From Oscillospiraceae bacterium (GTDB taxonomy: Bacteria; Bacillota; Clostridia; Oscillospirales; CAG-272), in assembly GCA_015063845.1 (NCBI GenBank), contig SVTJ01000011.1, positions 3,359-67,358 on the forward strand: a stretch of 64,000 nucleotides of DNA. Reading direction: 5' to 3'. The position numbers and the translations under genes were made by a program. The notes under the pieces are model-generated. The model was not told where the DNA came from, made no database searches, and worked only from the letters and a program-made list of their open reading frames with translations. Below are positions 28,598 through 36,478 of this stretch, piece after piece (position 1 is the first letter of the stretch; the number at the start of each line of letters is the position of its first letter).

Positions 28598-29380
28598 TCA
28601 CCACTCCCAATCGTCGATCTCGTCAAGGGTAACTTTTACCTGTTGCTTGACTATTATGTGTGCGCGCTGCTTGGATGCTTGCTTTCCGCCCCTCATCATC
28701 TGTGCCTTTGACGTGTTATTAGTCCTCACCGCCGAGCTTTGAGACTTGACCTTCGAGGCGGTCAGCACGATGACTTGGATTATCTTTGCGAGCGTAGACG
28801 CATCAAGGCATTTGATGACGCAATCCTTGTCGTCGGTAAACTCAGTCAGTACCTGCATAGTCCTTTCATCATCCAAAGCAATGGCAATGCCGTATCTGAG
28901 AGAAGCGCGAAACCACGGCAGCTTTTTGAGTTCCTTTAGTTGACTTTCAGTCGGTTTTGTGGGATGCCCGTCTGTAAGCAGAAGAACGATGGGCGCGATA
29001 CCGCCGAAATCGGGCATCATACCGCCGTTTGACTCTTTATGCAGAACGGGTGCAAGTTCTTCATAGGCACAGTGGAGATTTGAGTATCCGATGGCTTTGA
29101 GCTTGGGTGGCATCATATCGTTTACATTTACGCCCTTGTATCCGTCGAGAAATTCAGCACGGTTAGCAAAGGTCATAATGGAGAGGTAAAAATCCACGTT
29201 TGTGTTCTCGCTTTGCAGGTCAATAAGGTATTTGTGGATGTCGGCGATCGCCGTGTTGACCTGTCCGATCCTTTCGCCCTGCATAGAGCGAGAGGTATCG
29301 ACGATGAGTATGACGTGGAGCTTTTGCTTGGCGATGCCGTCTGCGGTCATAGCCGCAAGCACCTTGCTATCACCACTCAA
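28598..29380 (-). CDS. TerY-like von Willebrand factor A protein (copy 1)
   Basis: MIDAS VILIVDTSRSMQGERIGQVNTAI; ends DDWEW*; TTG start with SD inside the upstream gene. Confidence 0.85.
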   Translation of the reverse strand: MSGDSKVLAAMTADGIAKQKLHVILIVDTSRSMQGERIGQVNTAIADIHKYLIDLQSENTNVDFYLSIMTFANRAEFLDGYKGVNVNDMMPPKLKAIGYSNLHCAYEELAPVLHKESNGGMMPDFGGIAPIVLLLTDGHPTKPTESQLKELKKLPWFRASLRYGIAIALDDERTMQVLTEFTDDKDCVIKCLDASTLAKIIQVIVLTASKVKSQSSAVRTNNTSKAQMMRGGKQASKQRAHIIVKQQVKVTLDEIDDWEW

Positions 29381-30107
29381 CGTCAGCCACCTCCTCAAGA
29401 TTCTTCGCTATCTCTTCCTGTGCTATTTGATTGTTGTTGCCTACACCACTGCCGATAGATGCAGAACTTGACTTGACCTTCGATGCCGTGATTGCGATGA
29501 CCTTGATGACACGGCGCAGTGCCTCGGCGGAATAGACGGTAAGTACAGTTTCGGGATTGCCCGTGAACTTTGTCAACACGTCTCTCGCTTCATCTGTGTT
29601 GACCTGAATGGCGATGGCGTATTTCAGCGCTACCTTGAACCAACCCTTTTTCTTTAGGTCGGAGAGGTGGTTTTCCCAATCATAGCTTGTGGGCATACCG
29701 TCGGTCATAAATATGATGATGGGCGCGACGCCGCCAAGATCGGGCATCTTGCCGCCGTTCTCTCGCTTGCAGAGGAAACGCGAAAGCTCGTCGCAGGCGG
29801 CGGAGAGGTTGGTTGCTCCTTCTGTGCCGATGTCGTGCCACTTGAATTCCTCAATGGTCTTGGGTTCGGGATAGATCCACTTGGCGTCGTCCGAAAAGGT
29901 CATTGCCGAGATCTTGATGGTAGCGTCGCCCGTGTCATCCTGAATGTCGGGCATAATGCTCATGATGTCGCGGATAGCATTGTTGACCGCTCCGATCTTC
30001 TCGCCCTGCATACTGCCTGAATTGTCGATGACAAATATGACGTTGAGTTCCTGTCTGGCGATCCCCTCGCCAAGGTCAAATCTTTCGTTCATTCTTTCAG
30101 TGCTCAT
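29370..30107 (-). CDS. TerY-like von Willebrand factor A protein (copy 2)
   Basis: MIDAS VIFVIDNSGSMQGEKIGAVNNAI; IIIFMTDGMPTS; ends ADVEW*; TAATG overlap with kinase gene. Confidence 0.9.
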   Translation of the reverse strand: MSTERMNERFDLGEGIARQELNVIFVIDNSGSMQGEKIGAVNNAIRDIMSIMPDIQDDTGDATIKISAMTFSDDAKWIYPEPKTIEEFKWHDIGTEGATNLSAACDELSRFLCKRENGGKMPDLGGVAPIIIFMTDGMPTSYDWENHLSDLKKKGWFKVALKYAIAIQVNTDEARDVLTKFTGNPETVLTVYSAEALRRVIKVIAITASKVKSSSASIGSGVGNNNQIAQEEIAKNLEEVADVEW

Positions 30108-31417
30108 TATTTTATTTCTCCTATCGTATTTTCATTAAATTTGATTTTGAGTCCTTTGACGATCGGTATCACTCCGCCTGCGGCGACCGTCTTTTCGTTA
30201 CCGTTTGCGTCCTTGATGAGAATATCTCCGCCGACTCTGACGCGAAGTCCCCACAGAGCGGGATTTTTCTTGTTGGCGATGACCTCGCCCACCACTTCGT
30301 TGTAAGAAGAGGAATATTTGTCGAGATGATGACTATAAAGCTTTTTGCCGGGTTCAAGTACGATGCGGTTCTTGCCAACCTGCAACACGCAGTATTCACC
30401 TTGGTTCTTTGTCTTGCAGAGCGGACAGGTATCCAGCGTGCTTCGCTCGGAAAGTCCATAAGCGTATTGATATCCGCAAGAGCAAGATATTAGCTCGTCG
30501 CGGTAGCGAGTGAGCAAGCGCAGCCATTCAAGCTCGGTGGTGCGCTCGTTCTCTCTGTCAGAAAGTCCGTCCACAAAGGTGCGATGAAAAGCTTCCTTGA
30601 TGTAGATCGGCATCAGAGGCCAACGGCGAAGCACACCCGCGTGATAGCCGCGAATGGGGCGGTTGGATTTGTCGGTCTTGTGGTAGATGAATACGGGCTT
30701 CTCTCCGTACATCTCGTACTCTGCTTGTTCGTCCATAATGGGGTAATCCTTAAGTCGCTCACCCTCATAAGGATTGCCGAGGCAGAGTGCCATAAAGAGA
30801 ATGACGGCAAGAGAGAAGCGGTCGGAGTGGACGTCGGGCATCTGTCGCTCTTTCGTACGAGGATCGACGTCTCCGCGGACGATCTCGGGCGCCATATAGC
30901 GCATCTTGCCTAAGATTCCGAGATTCTTTTTGTCGGCGGTTACGTTGTCATTGTCACAAATGAGCAAGTCGCCCGTCTCTGTGTCAAGGAAGAAGCTACC
31001 GTCGTTAAGGTCTTGGTAGGAATATCCTTTCTCGTGGAGCTTCTTGAAGGATAGGCAAAGCTCGATACACCACCGCAAAAGCGTTGCTTGGTCGCGACAC
31101 TTGTTCTTGCCCGTGAGGTAGGACACAAAGGACACATAGTTCTTCGGTCGCAGATCCATCACGTAGCCGAAGCTGTCCTCTGTCTGCACGAGAGTGCGAG
31201 GCCATAGAAAAGTTTGCGATGGACTTCCTTTCTCAATGTTGTTTCGCAGGTTGTAGCAAAAGTCGGGATCGGGTATATCTTTGTACACTTTAAGCGCATA
31301 TGTATGATCCTCGCACTCGGCAAGATAGACCTCACCCTGTCCGCCCTCGCCGAGAAGGTCAAGAATGCGGTATTCCTTGCCTCCCGACGACACGATCTGA
31401 TTTTTCTTGAATTTCAT
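30107..31417 (-). CDS. Atypical Ser/Thr protein kinase with zinc-ribbon-like and FHA-like C-terminus
   Basis: DLLGEGGQGEVYLAECEDHTYALKVY; catalytic loop GYSYQDLNDGSFFLD; CDNDNV in place of DFG; MRYMAPEIV; CSCGYQYAYGLSERSTLDTCPLCK. Confidence 0.85.
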   Translation of the reverse strand: MKFKKNQIVSSGGKEYRILDLLGEGGQGEVYLAECEDHTYALKVYKDIPDPDFCYNLRNNIEKGSPSQTFLWPRTLVQTEDSFGYVMDLRPKNYVSFVSYLTGKNKCRDQATLLRWCIELCLSFKKLHEKGYSYQDLNDGSFFLDTETGDLLICDNDNVTADKKNLGILGKMRYMAPEIVRGDVDPRTKERQMPDVHSDRFSLAVILFMALCLGNPYEGERLKDYPIMDEQAEYEMYGEKPVFIYHKTDKSNRPIRGYHAGVLRRWPLMPIYIKEAFHRTFVDGLSDRENERTTELEWLRLLTRYRDELISCSCGYQYAYGLSERSTLDTCPLCKTKNQGEYCVLQVGKNRIVLEPGKKLYSHHLDKYSSSYNEVVGEVIANKKNPALWGLRVRVGGDILIKDANGNEKTVAAGGVIPIVKGLKIKFNENTIGEIK

Positions 31418-31426
31418 AACGCCTCC

Positions 31427-31990
31427 TTATTCATAAATTACGATGCGATCCTTCGTCATCGTGTTCATTATAACAACGGGGAAGTGCTTGGTGCGGCGCA
31501 TTTTCTCAAGTGTGCGGAAGGTCTGGGCAATGCGCTCTACGGGCGGCAGATCCTTATAATACATCATCGCACCGTAAGCGGTATCATCACCGTTTCCGCA
31601 AACATCAAAATCCTCTATCTCACAGCAAGTAAACGAGGGACGGATCACGAATGCCTTTTTTTCCTTTGCTATCACAAGTGTCTGCCAGCTTTCTTTTCCG
31701 TCCATCATATCGCATTCTTCAAATATCTGCTTGAGCTTGGGAACTGTATTTAAGATCAGATTTTGTTGTGTCAGCGGATCAGAGAGCCCCAGCTGCTTAT
31801 GATAGCGGATACGGTCAACATCTATTCCACGGGGGTGTACGGATGACATAAGACAGTTCTGTACGTTTGTAACGTGCCAGAGATTTAGGTTATCCTCGTG
31901 GATCAGATCATCGTTGTGTGCATTGATCATAACCCCGGCAGCTCCAACTGCCAACCATACTGATTTTTTGTCCTTTATTGTTATTATCAT
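31427..31990 (-). CDS. Proteasome/HslV-like Ntn-hydrolase paralog, probably inactive
   Basis: MIITIKDKKSVWLAVGAAGVMINAHNDD aligns with the next gene but lacks Ser1 and Asp17. Confidence 0.5.
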   Translation of the reverse strand: MIITIKDKKSVWLAVGAAGVMINAHNDDLIHEDNLNLWHVTNVQNCLMSSVHPRGIDVDRIRYHKQLGLSDPLTQQNLILNTVPKLKQIFEECDMMDGKESWQTLVIAKEKKAFVIRPSFTCCEIEDFDVCGNGDDTAYGAMMYYKDLPPVERIAQTFRTLEKMRRTKHFPVVIMNTMTKDRIVIYE

Positions 31991-32001
31991 AGTTTTTCTC
32001 C

Positions 32002-32598
32002 TTACTCTGCAATTTTGTATTTAAGGTCAACAGAATCGATAAGATAATACGGTCCGCTGACAGACATCGCACGCGAGGCAGAGATACGAAGCATATCTGT
32101 CAGGCGTTCTTCGATGTCCTGCTTGTCCCGAATATCCGCCGCATCCAACTCACAAAGTCCGGCGTGTGTCATGGATCCGCCCGAACCGATTTCGGCAAAG
32201 TGATCGTGAACTGTTACGTCGAAAACACTGTCGATCTGAAACAGCTTATCTTTGTATGCGAGCAGATAACTCTCCTCCATCTTTGCAGGCACATCGTCTT
32301 CCTTCACTCGCATATCATTCTCACGATAGAGCTGAAAGAGCTTGGGGATGATATTCTGAACGATGTACTTCTTGGTCATTTCATCGTCCTTGGGAACAGT
32401 AAAAATTTCTGGATGCGCGCAAACGATCTGGCTGTTATGTAATGTGCCTACGTGTCCCAAAAGGATTCCGTTTTCAAATCGCGTGATCTTGCGACTTTTT
32501 TCCCCTAAATAGGTCTTCTTTATATCTCCGCAGGAGGTCTGCGTGTCCGCCGCCATATAGATACGGTCATTTTTCTTGATTGCGATTACTACACTCAT
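32002..32598 (-). CDS. Proteasome beta/HslV-like Ntn hydrolase
   Basis: MSVVIAIKKNDRIYMAADTQTSCGDIKKTYLGEKSRKITRFENGILLGHVG; ungapped alignment to HslV [24 protein letters not shown] puts Ser1/Asp17/Lys33 in register. Confidence 0.7.
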   Translation of the reverse strand: MSVVIAIKKNDRIYMAADTQTSCGDIKKTYLGEKSRKITRFENGILLGHVGTLHNSQIVCAHPEIFTVPKDDEMTKKYIVQNIIPKLFQLYRENDMRVKEDDVPAKMEESYLLAYKDKLFQIDSVFDVTVHDHFAEIGSGGSMTHAGLCELDAADIRDKQDIEERLTDMLRISASRAMSVSGPYYLIDSVDLKYKIAE

Positions 32599-32639
32599 AG
32601 TAAGTTCTCCTTTGTCTTATTGTTTGTGATGCGATAACC

Positions 32640-32738
32640 TTATCTTCTGTAGTAGGATCTTTGTCTTGCAGCATCGCTGCTGGTTCCCCAACTCGATCTA
32701 CCGCCGAAGCAAGAAATTAATTTAGACAACAAATACAT
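32640..32738 (-). CDS. 32-aa micro-ORF, absent from ORF track
   Basis: GAAAGGAG RBS then MYLLSKLISCFGGRSSWGTSSDAARQRSYYRR*. Confidence 0.5.
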   Translation of the reverse strand: MYLLSKLISCFGGRSSWGTSSDAARQRSYYRR

Positions 32739-32755
32739 ATTATAACTCCTTTCAA

Positions 32756-33028
32756 TTATCTGTAATATCTGTTTTTTCGGTTTCTTCTGTATGCGAAAAA
32801 GTTGCTGTGGCTGTTTTTGAAGGATATTATTCCGCTTATGACAGCGCCAAGCAGTATCAATGCTGCTATCAGTATCATGAGCCAGGTGCGTTCGAAATCG
32901 AACATGTACCAGATCCAAAGGTAGCTGAATGCCAGAGAGAAGAAAAAGCAAAAGATACTAAAGAATATATTTCTTATGGGGTGTTCGGGGTGCTGTTGTT
33001 CTTTGCTTATGTTGATGTTGTGTGTCAT
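32756..33028 (-). CDS. Small two-helix membrane protein with basic C-terminus
   Basis: 90 aa; IFFSIFCFFFSLAFSYLWIW, LMILIAALILLGAVISGI; ends RRNRKNRYYR. Confidence 0.7.
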   Translation of the reverse strand: MTHNINISKEQQHPEHPIRNIFFSIFCFFFSLAFSYLWIWYMFDFERTWLMILIAALILLGAVISGIISFKNSHSNFFAYRRNRKNRYYR

Positions 33029-33029
33029 G

Positions 33030-33332
33030 TTAGCCTCCTATAAGCTCGTTTGCGAGCAGCATTATGAATGTGATGAGATTTAGTATAAGGGAAGAGTAGA
33101 TAACAAAGCGGAAATGCTTTTTTTTGTTTCCTGCCTTGTGACGCTGTACCTTCATCGTTATCCAAGCTCCAAGCCCACCTCCGAGTGCGGCAAGTGTCAG
33201 TAATATGTATTCGGGAAGCCGCGGACGGTGGAACTTTTCCCATTGTCCGACAGCTACTGCAAAATCGTAGCTGTAGACGATGGACGTTATGAAGGTCATG
33301 GAAAGAATGGTAATAATGAACGCTGTTAACAT
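33030..33332 (-). CDS. DUF1294-family membrane protein
   Basis: RLPEYILLTLAALGGGLGAWITMKVQRHKAGNKKKHFRFVI. Confidence 0.8.
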   Translation of the reverse strand: MLTAFIITILSMTFITSIVYSYDFAVAVGQWEKFHRPRLPEYILLTLAALGGGLGAWITMKVQRHKAGNKKKHFRFVIYSSLILNLITFIMLLANELIGG

Positions 33333-33375
33333 AGGTTTGTATTCCTTTCTTTTAGTGTGGGATCATCTCCCTATC

Positions 33376-33407
33376 TATATATTGATTCGAAAATCTCAAA
33401 ACTTAAC
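33376..33407 (-). promoter_or_regulatory. Island promoter-like site P1
   Basis: Minus strand GTTAAGTTTT-N13-CAATATATA upstream of DUF1294 gene. Confidence 0.65.
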
Positions 33408-33436
33408 ATTTTTAATGAAACTTTTTTGAAATATTT

Positions 33437-34288
33437 TTAATTTGGCAACATAAGTGGTACTGTGTGGCTCTTTGAATTACCGAGATTGCCTGTGATAGGA
33501 CGAAAATAATCATAGCTTGTAAGCAGTTCGATCTTATCTACGTCGACATTATATTTTTTCGCTATCTTTGCGTTTGTCAATAAGTACTGTGCCGCCTCGG
33601 ATGAACCGTATATCATAGCGGCGTTATATATCATTTGGTATCCGCTCAGAGGATCATAGTGATTTCCCAGCCCCTCGATGTACGCTCTGCCAAGCATAAG
33701 CTTTGCTTCACCGCACTGCGTAGAGGCATAAGGATCATCACTGTGCTCAACTGTAAGGCGGTGATACATTGCCACAGCGTCGTCTCCGTCAGCCTCAATA
33801 GCTTCGTAACGTCGGTCCTCTATATCGGGGTCGTATGAGGCACCGTCAAGAAGCGGAGCATTGATATCCTTATATATAACTCTATAGCTCGGGATAAGAG
33901 ACAGGCATTCTATCTCCACAGGATCGTAGGCATATCCGAGAATGTATGCAAGTCCAAGGTATAGCATTGCGTTGGCGCAACCAAGGTTTGCGGAACGGTT
34001 CATAAGCTCGATAGCCTTCTTGAAATCAACACAAACGCCTTGTCCTCTCAGATACATAAGAGCCATATTGAAGCAGGCAACACCTCCGTCCTCAAGAGAA
34101 GCTACCATATAGTATTCGAGCGCCTTTTGATAGTCCTGTACCACCGCAATACCGCGGTGGTACATATACCCGATGTTGGATGCCGCTATGGCATCGGGTG
34201 TACTTTTTACTATGTTTACGTATGTATCGAACGCATCCTTATGTTTGCCTCTTAAAAACAAACAGTTTGCACGCAACAGCTGATTCAT
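33437..34288 (-). CDS. Sel1-repeat protein
   Basis: AASNIGYMYHRGIAVVQDYQKALEYYMVASLEDGGVACFNMALMYLRGQGVCVDFKKAIELMNRSANLG. Confidence 0.85.
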   Translation of the reverse strand: MNQLLRANCLFLRGKHKDAFDTYVNIVKSTPDAIAASNIGYMYHRGIAVVQDYQKALEYYMVASLEDGGVACFNMALMYLRGQGVCVDFKKAIELMNRSANLGCANAMLYLGLAYILGYAYDPVEIECLSLIPSYRVIYKDINAPLLDGASYDPDIEDRRYEAIEADGDDAVAMYHRLTVEHSDDPYASTQCGEAKLMLGRAYIEGLGNHYDPLSGYQMIYNAAMIYGSSEAAQYLLTNAKIAKKYNVDVDKIELLTSYDYFRPITGNLGNSKSHTVPLMLPN

Positions 34289-34299
34289 AAAAACTCTCC

Positions 34300-35382
34300 T
34301 TATTTTTGTGCTTCCGCTTGACGAAGCATGTGATATGCTTTGGGAATGTTGCTCAGAGCAGCATCCGTTCCCGTCGCAATGATTTCATCGTACACATTAT
34401 CGACCTTGGCACAGTCACCGTAGAGCAGAGCGATAAGTATCAGTCTCCAGTAGTTTGCGACTTTGTTATCTTTTATCTGCATACGGCATATGCGTTCTGC
34501 TTCATAAAGGTCCTCGCTTGTCTTGTCGTGGGGGACACCAGCTATTGTGAGGAGCTTTGCTCGGTCATAAGGGTAGTGGAACATAAGATATAGGTATATC
34601 TGCTTTGCGCGAGTAACGTCTATATCACAACCTATTCCGCGAATAAGTCTTAATCCGATAATGTCTCCGAGATGGATGGCGCCTCTTTCGTAGAAATAGC
34701 TTTCCACTATAAACGATACCGTTTTCCAAAATAGCGTTTCGTCGTCAAAGAGTTTCCCTTGTTCGAGCATCTTTGAGTCGATACGGTTTTTGACACAGAG
34801 ATGGCAAAGGTGGTAGTAACTACCATCAAGAACAAGCTTTAACGCAAGATCGTCGGCTCGTTTCTTGGCTTTTTGCTTTATTTGCTCGTCGCCTTCATAG
34901 GTTGCGAGCATATTATAACAAAGGTAAAGTAAGTGTTCGTGCCATTCGACATCGAGTTCAAGTGCCACGAGCAACTCAATTTCAGCGCAAAGCGTGTGCA
35001 GTTGCTCTATGCTTTTTGAGGGGTCGCGACTTGCTTGGTGTACCCGCGCCTCCAACGAGTTCGCCTCTATCGCACGCTCAAGATACGTAAGGCGAGTATC
35101 TTTGCGAGGAACGTCGGGTGAGAAAAGTGCAGCCATACAATAAAGGGAGAATCCGTCTTGATCGGCTCTGCGGACAAGCTCCGGATATATGGACGCGGTC
35201 AGCTTAGTTACGTCAAGCTGCTGAGAAAAAGGATGAAAGGATTTATTGTGATGCAATGCAAAGCGACACTTCTCTTCAAATGTGAGAGAATCGATATCGG
35301 TCAAAAGGTACGCCTCCTCGCGTTCGATGATTTTGTTGGCGATGTCGTGTGCGTTAAGTCCGTTGTAGCTGTAATTAGTCAT
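34300..35382 (-). CDS. Degenerate Sel1/TPR-like protein
   Basis: MTNYSYNGLNAHDIANKIIEREEAY...; start at ATG 35382 after aaaggag. Confidence 0.55.
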   Translation of the reverse strand: MTNYSYNGLNAHDIANKIIEREEAYLLTDIDSLTFEEKCRFALHHNKSFHPFSQQLDVTKLTASIYPELVRRADQDGFSLYCMAALFSPDVPRKDTRLTYLERAIEANSLEARVHQASRDPSKSIEQLHTLCAEIELLVALELDVEWHEHLLYLCYNMLATYEGDEQIKQKAKKRADDLALKLVLDGSYYHLCHLCVKNRIDSKMLEQGKLFDDETLFWKTVSFIVESYFYERGAIHLGDIIGLRLIRGIGCDIDVTRAKQIYLYLMFHYPYDRAKLLTIAGVPHDKTSEDLYEAERICRMQIKDNKVANYWRLILIALLYGDCAKVDNVYDEIIATGTDAALSNIPKAYHMLRQAEAQK

Positions 35383-35404
35383 AAGTGAAACTCCTTTTTT
35401 ATAA

Positions 35405-35911
35405 TTAGTCTTCAAAATAGTGGATGAATGAGCGAAGCTTGCTTGAAATGAAAGGCCCGCAAAGCTCCGAGAAGCAAGAGATAAGTTTATCCGAAAGATC
35501 CGAGGGATCCTTAGGGTCAAACTCAAACTCTCTCATAAGATGCAATCCTGAGTCCTCGTCAAAGTATTCTTCGACGAACCAACCGTCCTCGGAGCCTCTG
35601 TCAAGAAAATCATTGGCTACTTCTTCTGCAGAGTCTACGTCATAGCAAGAGCTTCCGAAAAATGCTTGTACGTTTCCCATGCCAAGGTCATCGGTAGAAA
35701 CGTAGAACACTACCTCAGATGAGAAGTAATTGAAAGGGGAGACGGAAGGATCAAAGGAAAGCTCGACACATGTGCCGAAATCGTATCCTTCGATCTCAAT
35801 GCCGTCGTTGGGGTCACAGGTGACCAGCCATTTGTCAAAATCCTTCGACGCCGCACCCAGTGTGTGGCAGACTGCTTGTTTGGTGATACTTTTGAGATCA
35901 TTGTAAGTCAT
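35405..35911 (-). CDS. Acidic protein of unknown function
   Basis: 168-aa ORF in operon; very Asp/Glu/Phe rich. Confidence 0.65.
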   Translation of the reverse strand: MTYNDLKSITKQAVCHTLGAASKDFDKWLVTCDPNDGIEIEGYDFGTCVELSFDPSVSPFNYFSSEVVFYVSTDDLGMGNVQAFFGSSCYDVDSAEEVANDFLDRGSEDGWFVEEYFDEDSGLHLMREFEFDPKDPSDLSDKLISCFSELCGPFISSKLRSFIHYFED

Positions 35912-35929
35912 GGTTAATACCTCCGTTTT

Positions 35930-36115
35930 TTAAGATATGAAATACAGTGCGACAAGAGCTATGCCGCCGATAAATCCCGAGAGGGATATTATGGAGTAGA
36001 ATAAACCGTAGAATCCTCTGAGGTTATCGGGGGTCCTGCTTAGTGAGCTGATAACTGAAATGATGGTGCCGATGATAAGTGCGATGCCTACGAGTAAAGT
36101 AATGATAGAAGTCAT
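35930..36115 (-). CDS. Small two-helix membrane protein
   Basis: MTSIITLLVGIALIIGTIISVISSLSRTPDNLRGFYGLFYSIISLSGFIGGIALVALYFIS*; RBS aaaggaa. Confidence 0.65.
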   Translation of the reverse strand: MTSIITLLVGIALIIGTIISVISSLSRTPDNLRGFYGLFYSIISLSGFIGGIALVALYFIS

Positions 36116-36162
36116 AATAAGTAATTTCCTTTCTTTGTTTTTAGCGGAGAAGCTCTCCTGCT

Positions 36163-36194
36163 TATATATTGTTGTGGCAATGCCAAAACTTAAC
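36163..36194 (-). promoter_or_regulatory. Island promoter-like site P2
   Basis: Minus strand GTTAAGTTTT-N13-CAATATATA. Confidence 0.65.
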
Positions 36195-36379
36195 ATTTTT
36201 TGTTTGATTGTTCTGCGGACTTACTCCCCAAGATGATGTGTGAAAAGAAGGAGGAGGAAAAAGAAGGAGGAGGAAAAAGAAAGATAGAAACTTTTAAGGA
36301 GGTAAGGGGGATGCCGCAGAAGCTATATATTATATGGGATGTGAGAGTTGCTCTCGGGAGCCTCTCATATCCTCGTGTT

Positions 36380-36411
36380 TATATATTGCATCGATTTCTT
36401 GAAAAGTTAAC
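36380..36411 (-). promoter_or_regulatory. Island promoter-like site P3
   Basis: Minus strand GTTAACTTTT-N13-CAATATATA, just after the operon A terminator. Confidence 0.6.
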
Positions 36412-36426
36412 TATTTTTCGACAATT

Positions 36427-36469
36427 ATTTTTCAAAAAAATAAGGACCTACTCTAAAGAGTAGGTCCAT
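36427..36469 (-). terminator. Intrinsic terminator after Sel1-HEPN gene
   Basis: Minus strand GGACCTACTCT-TT-AGAGTAGGTCC TTATTTTTTT. Confidence 0.85.
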
Positions 36470-36478
36470 TTTCAATTA

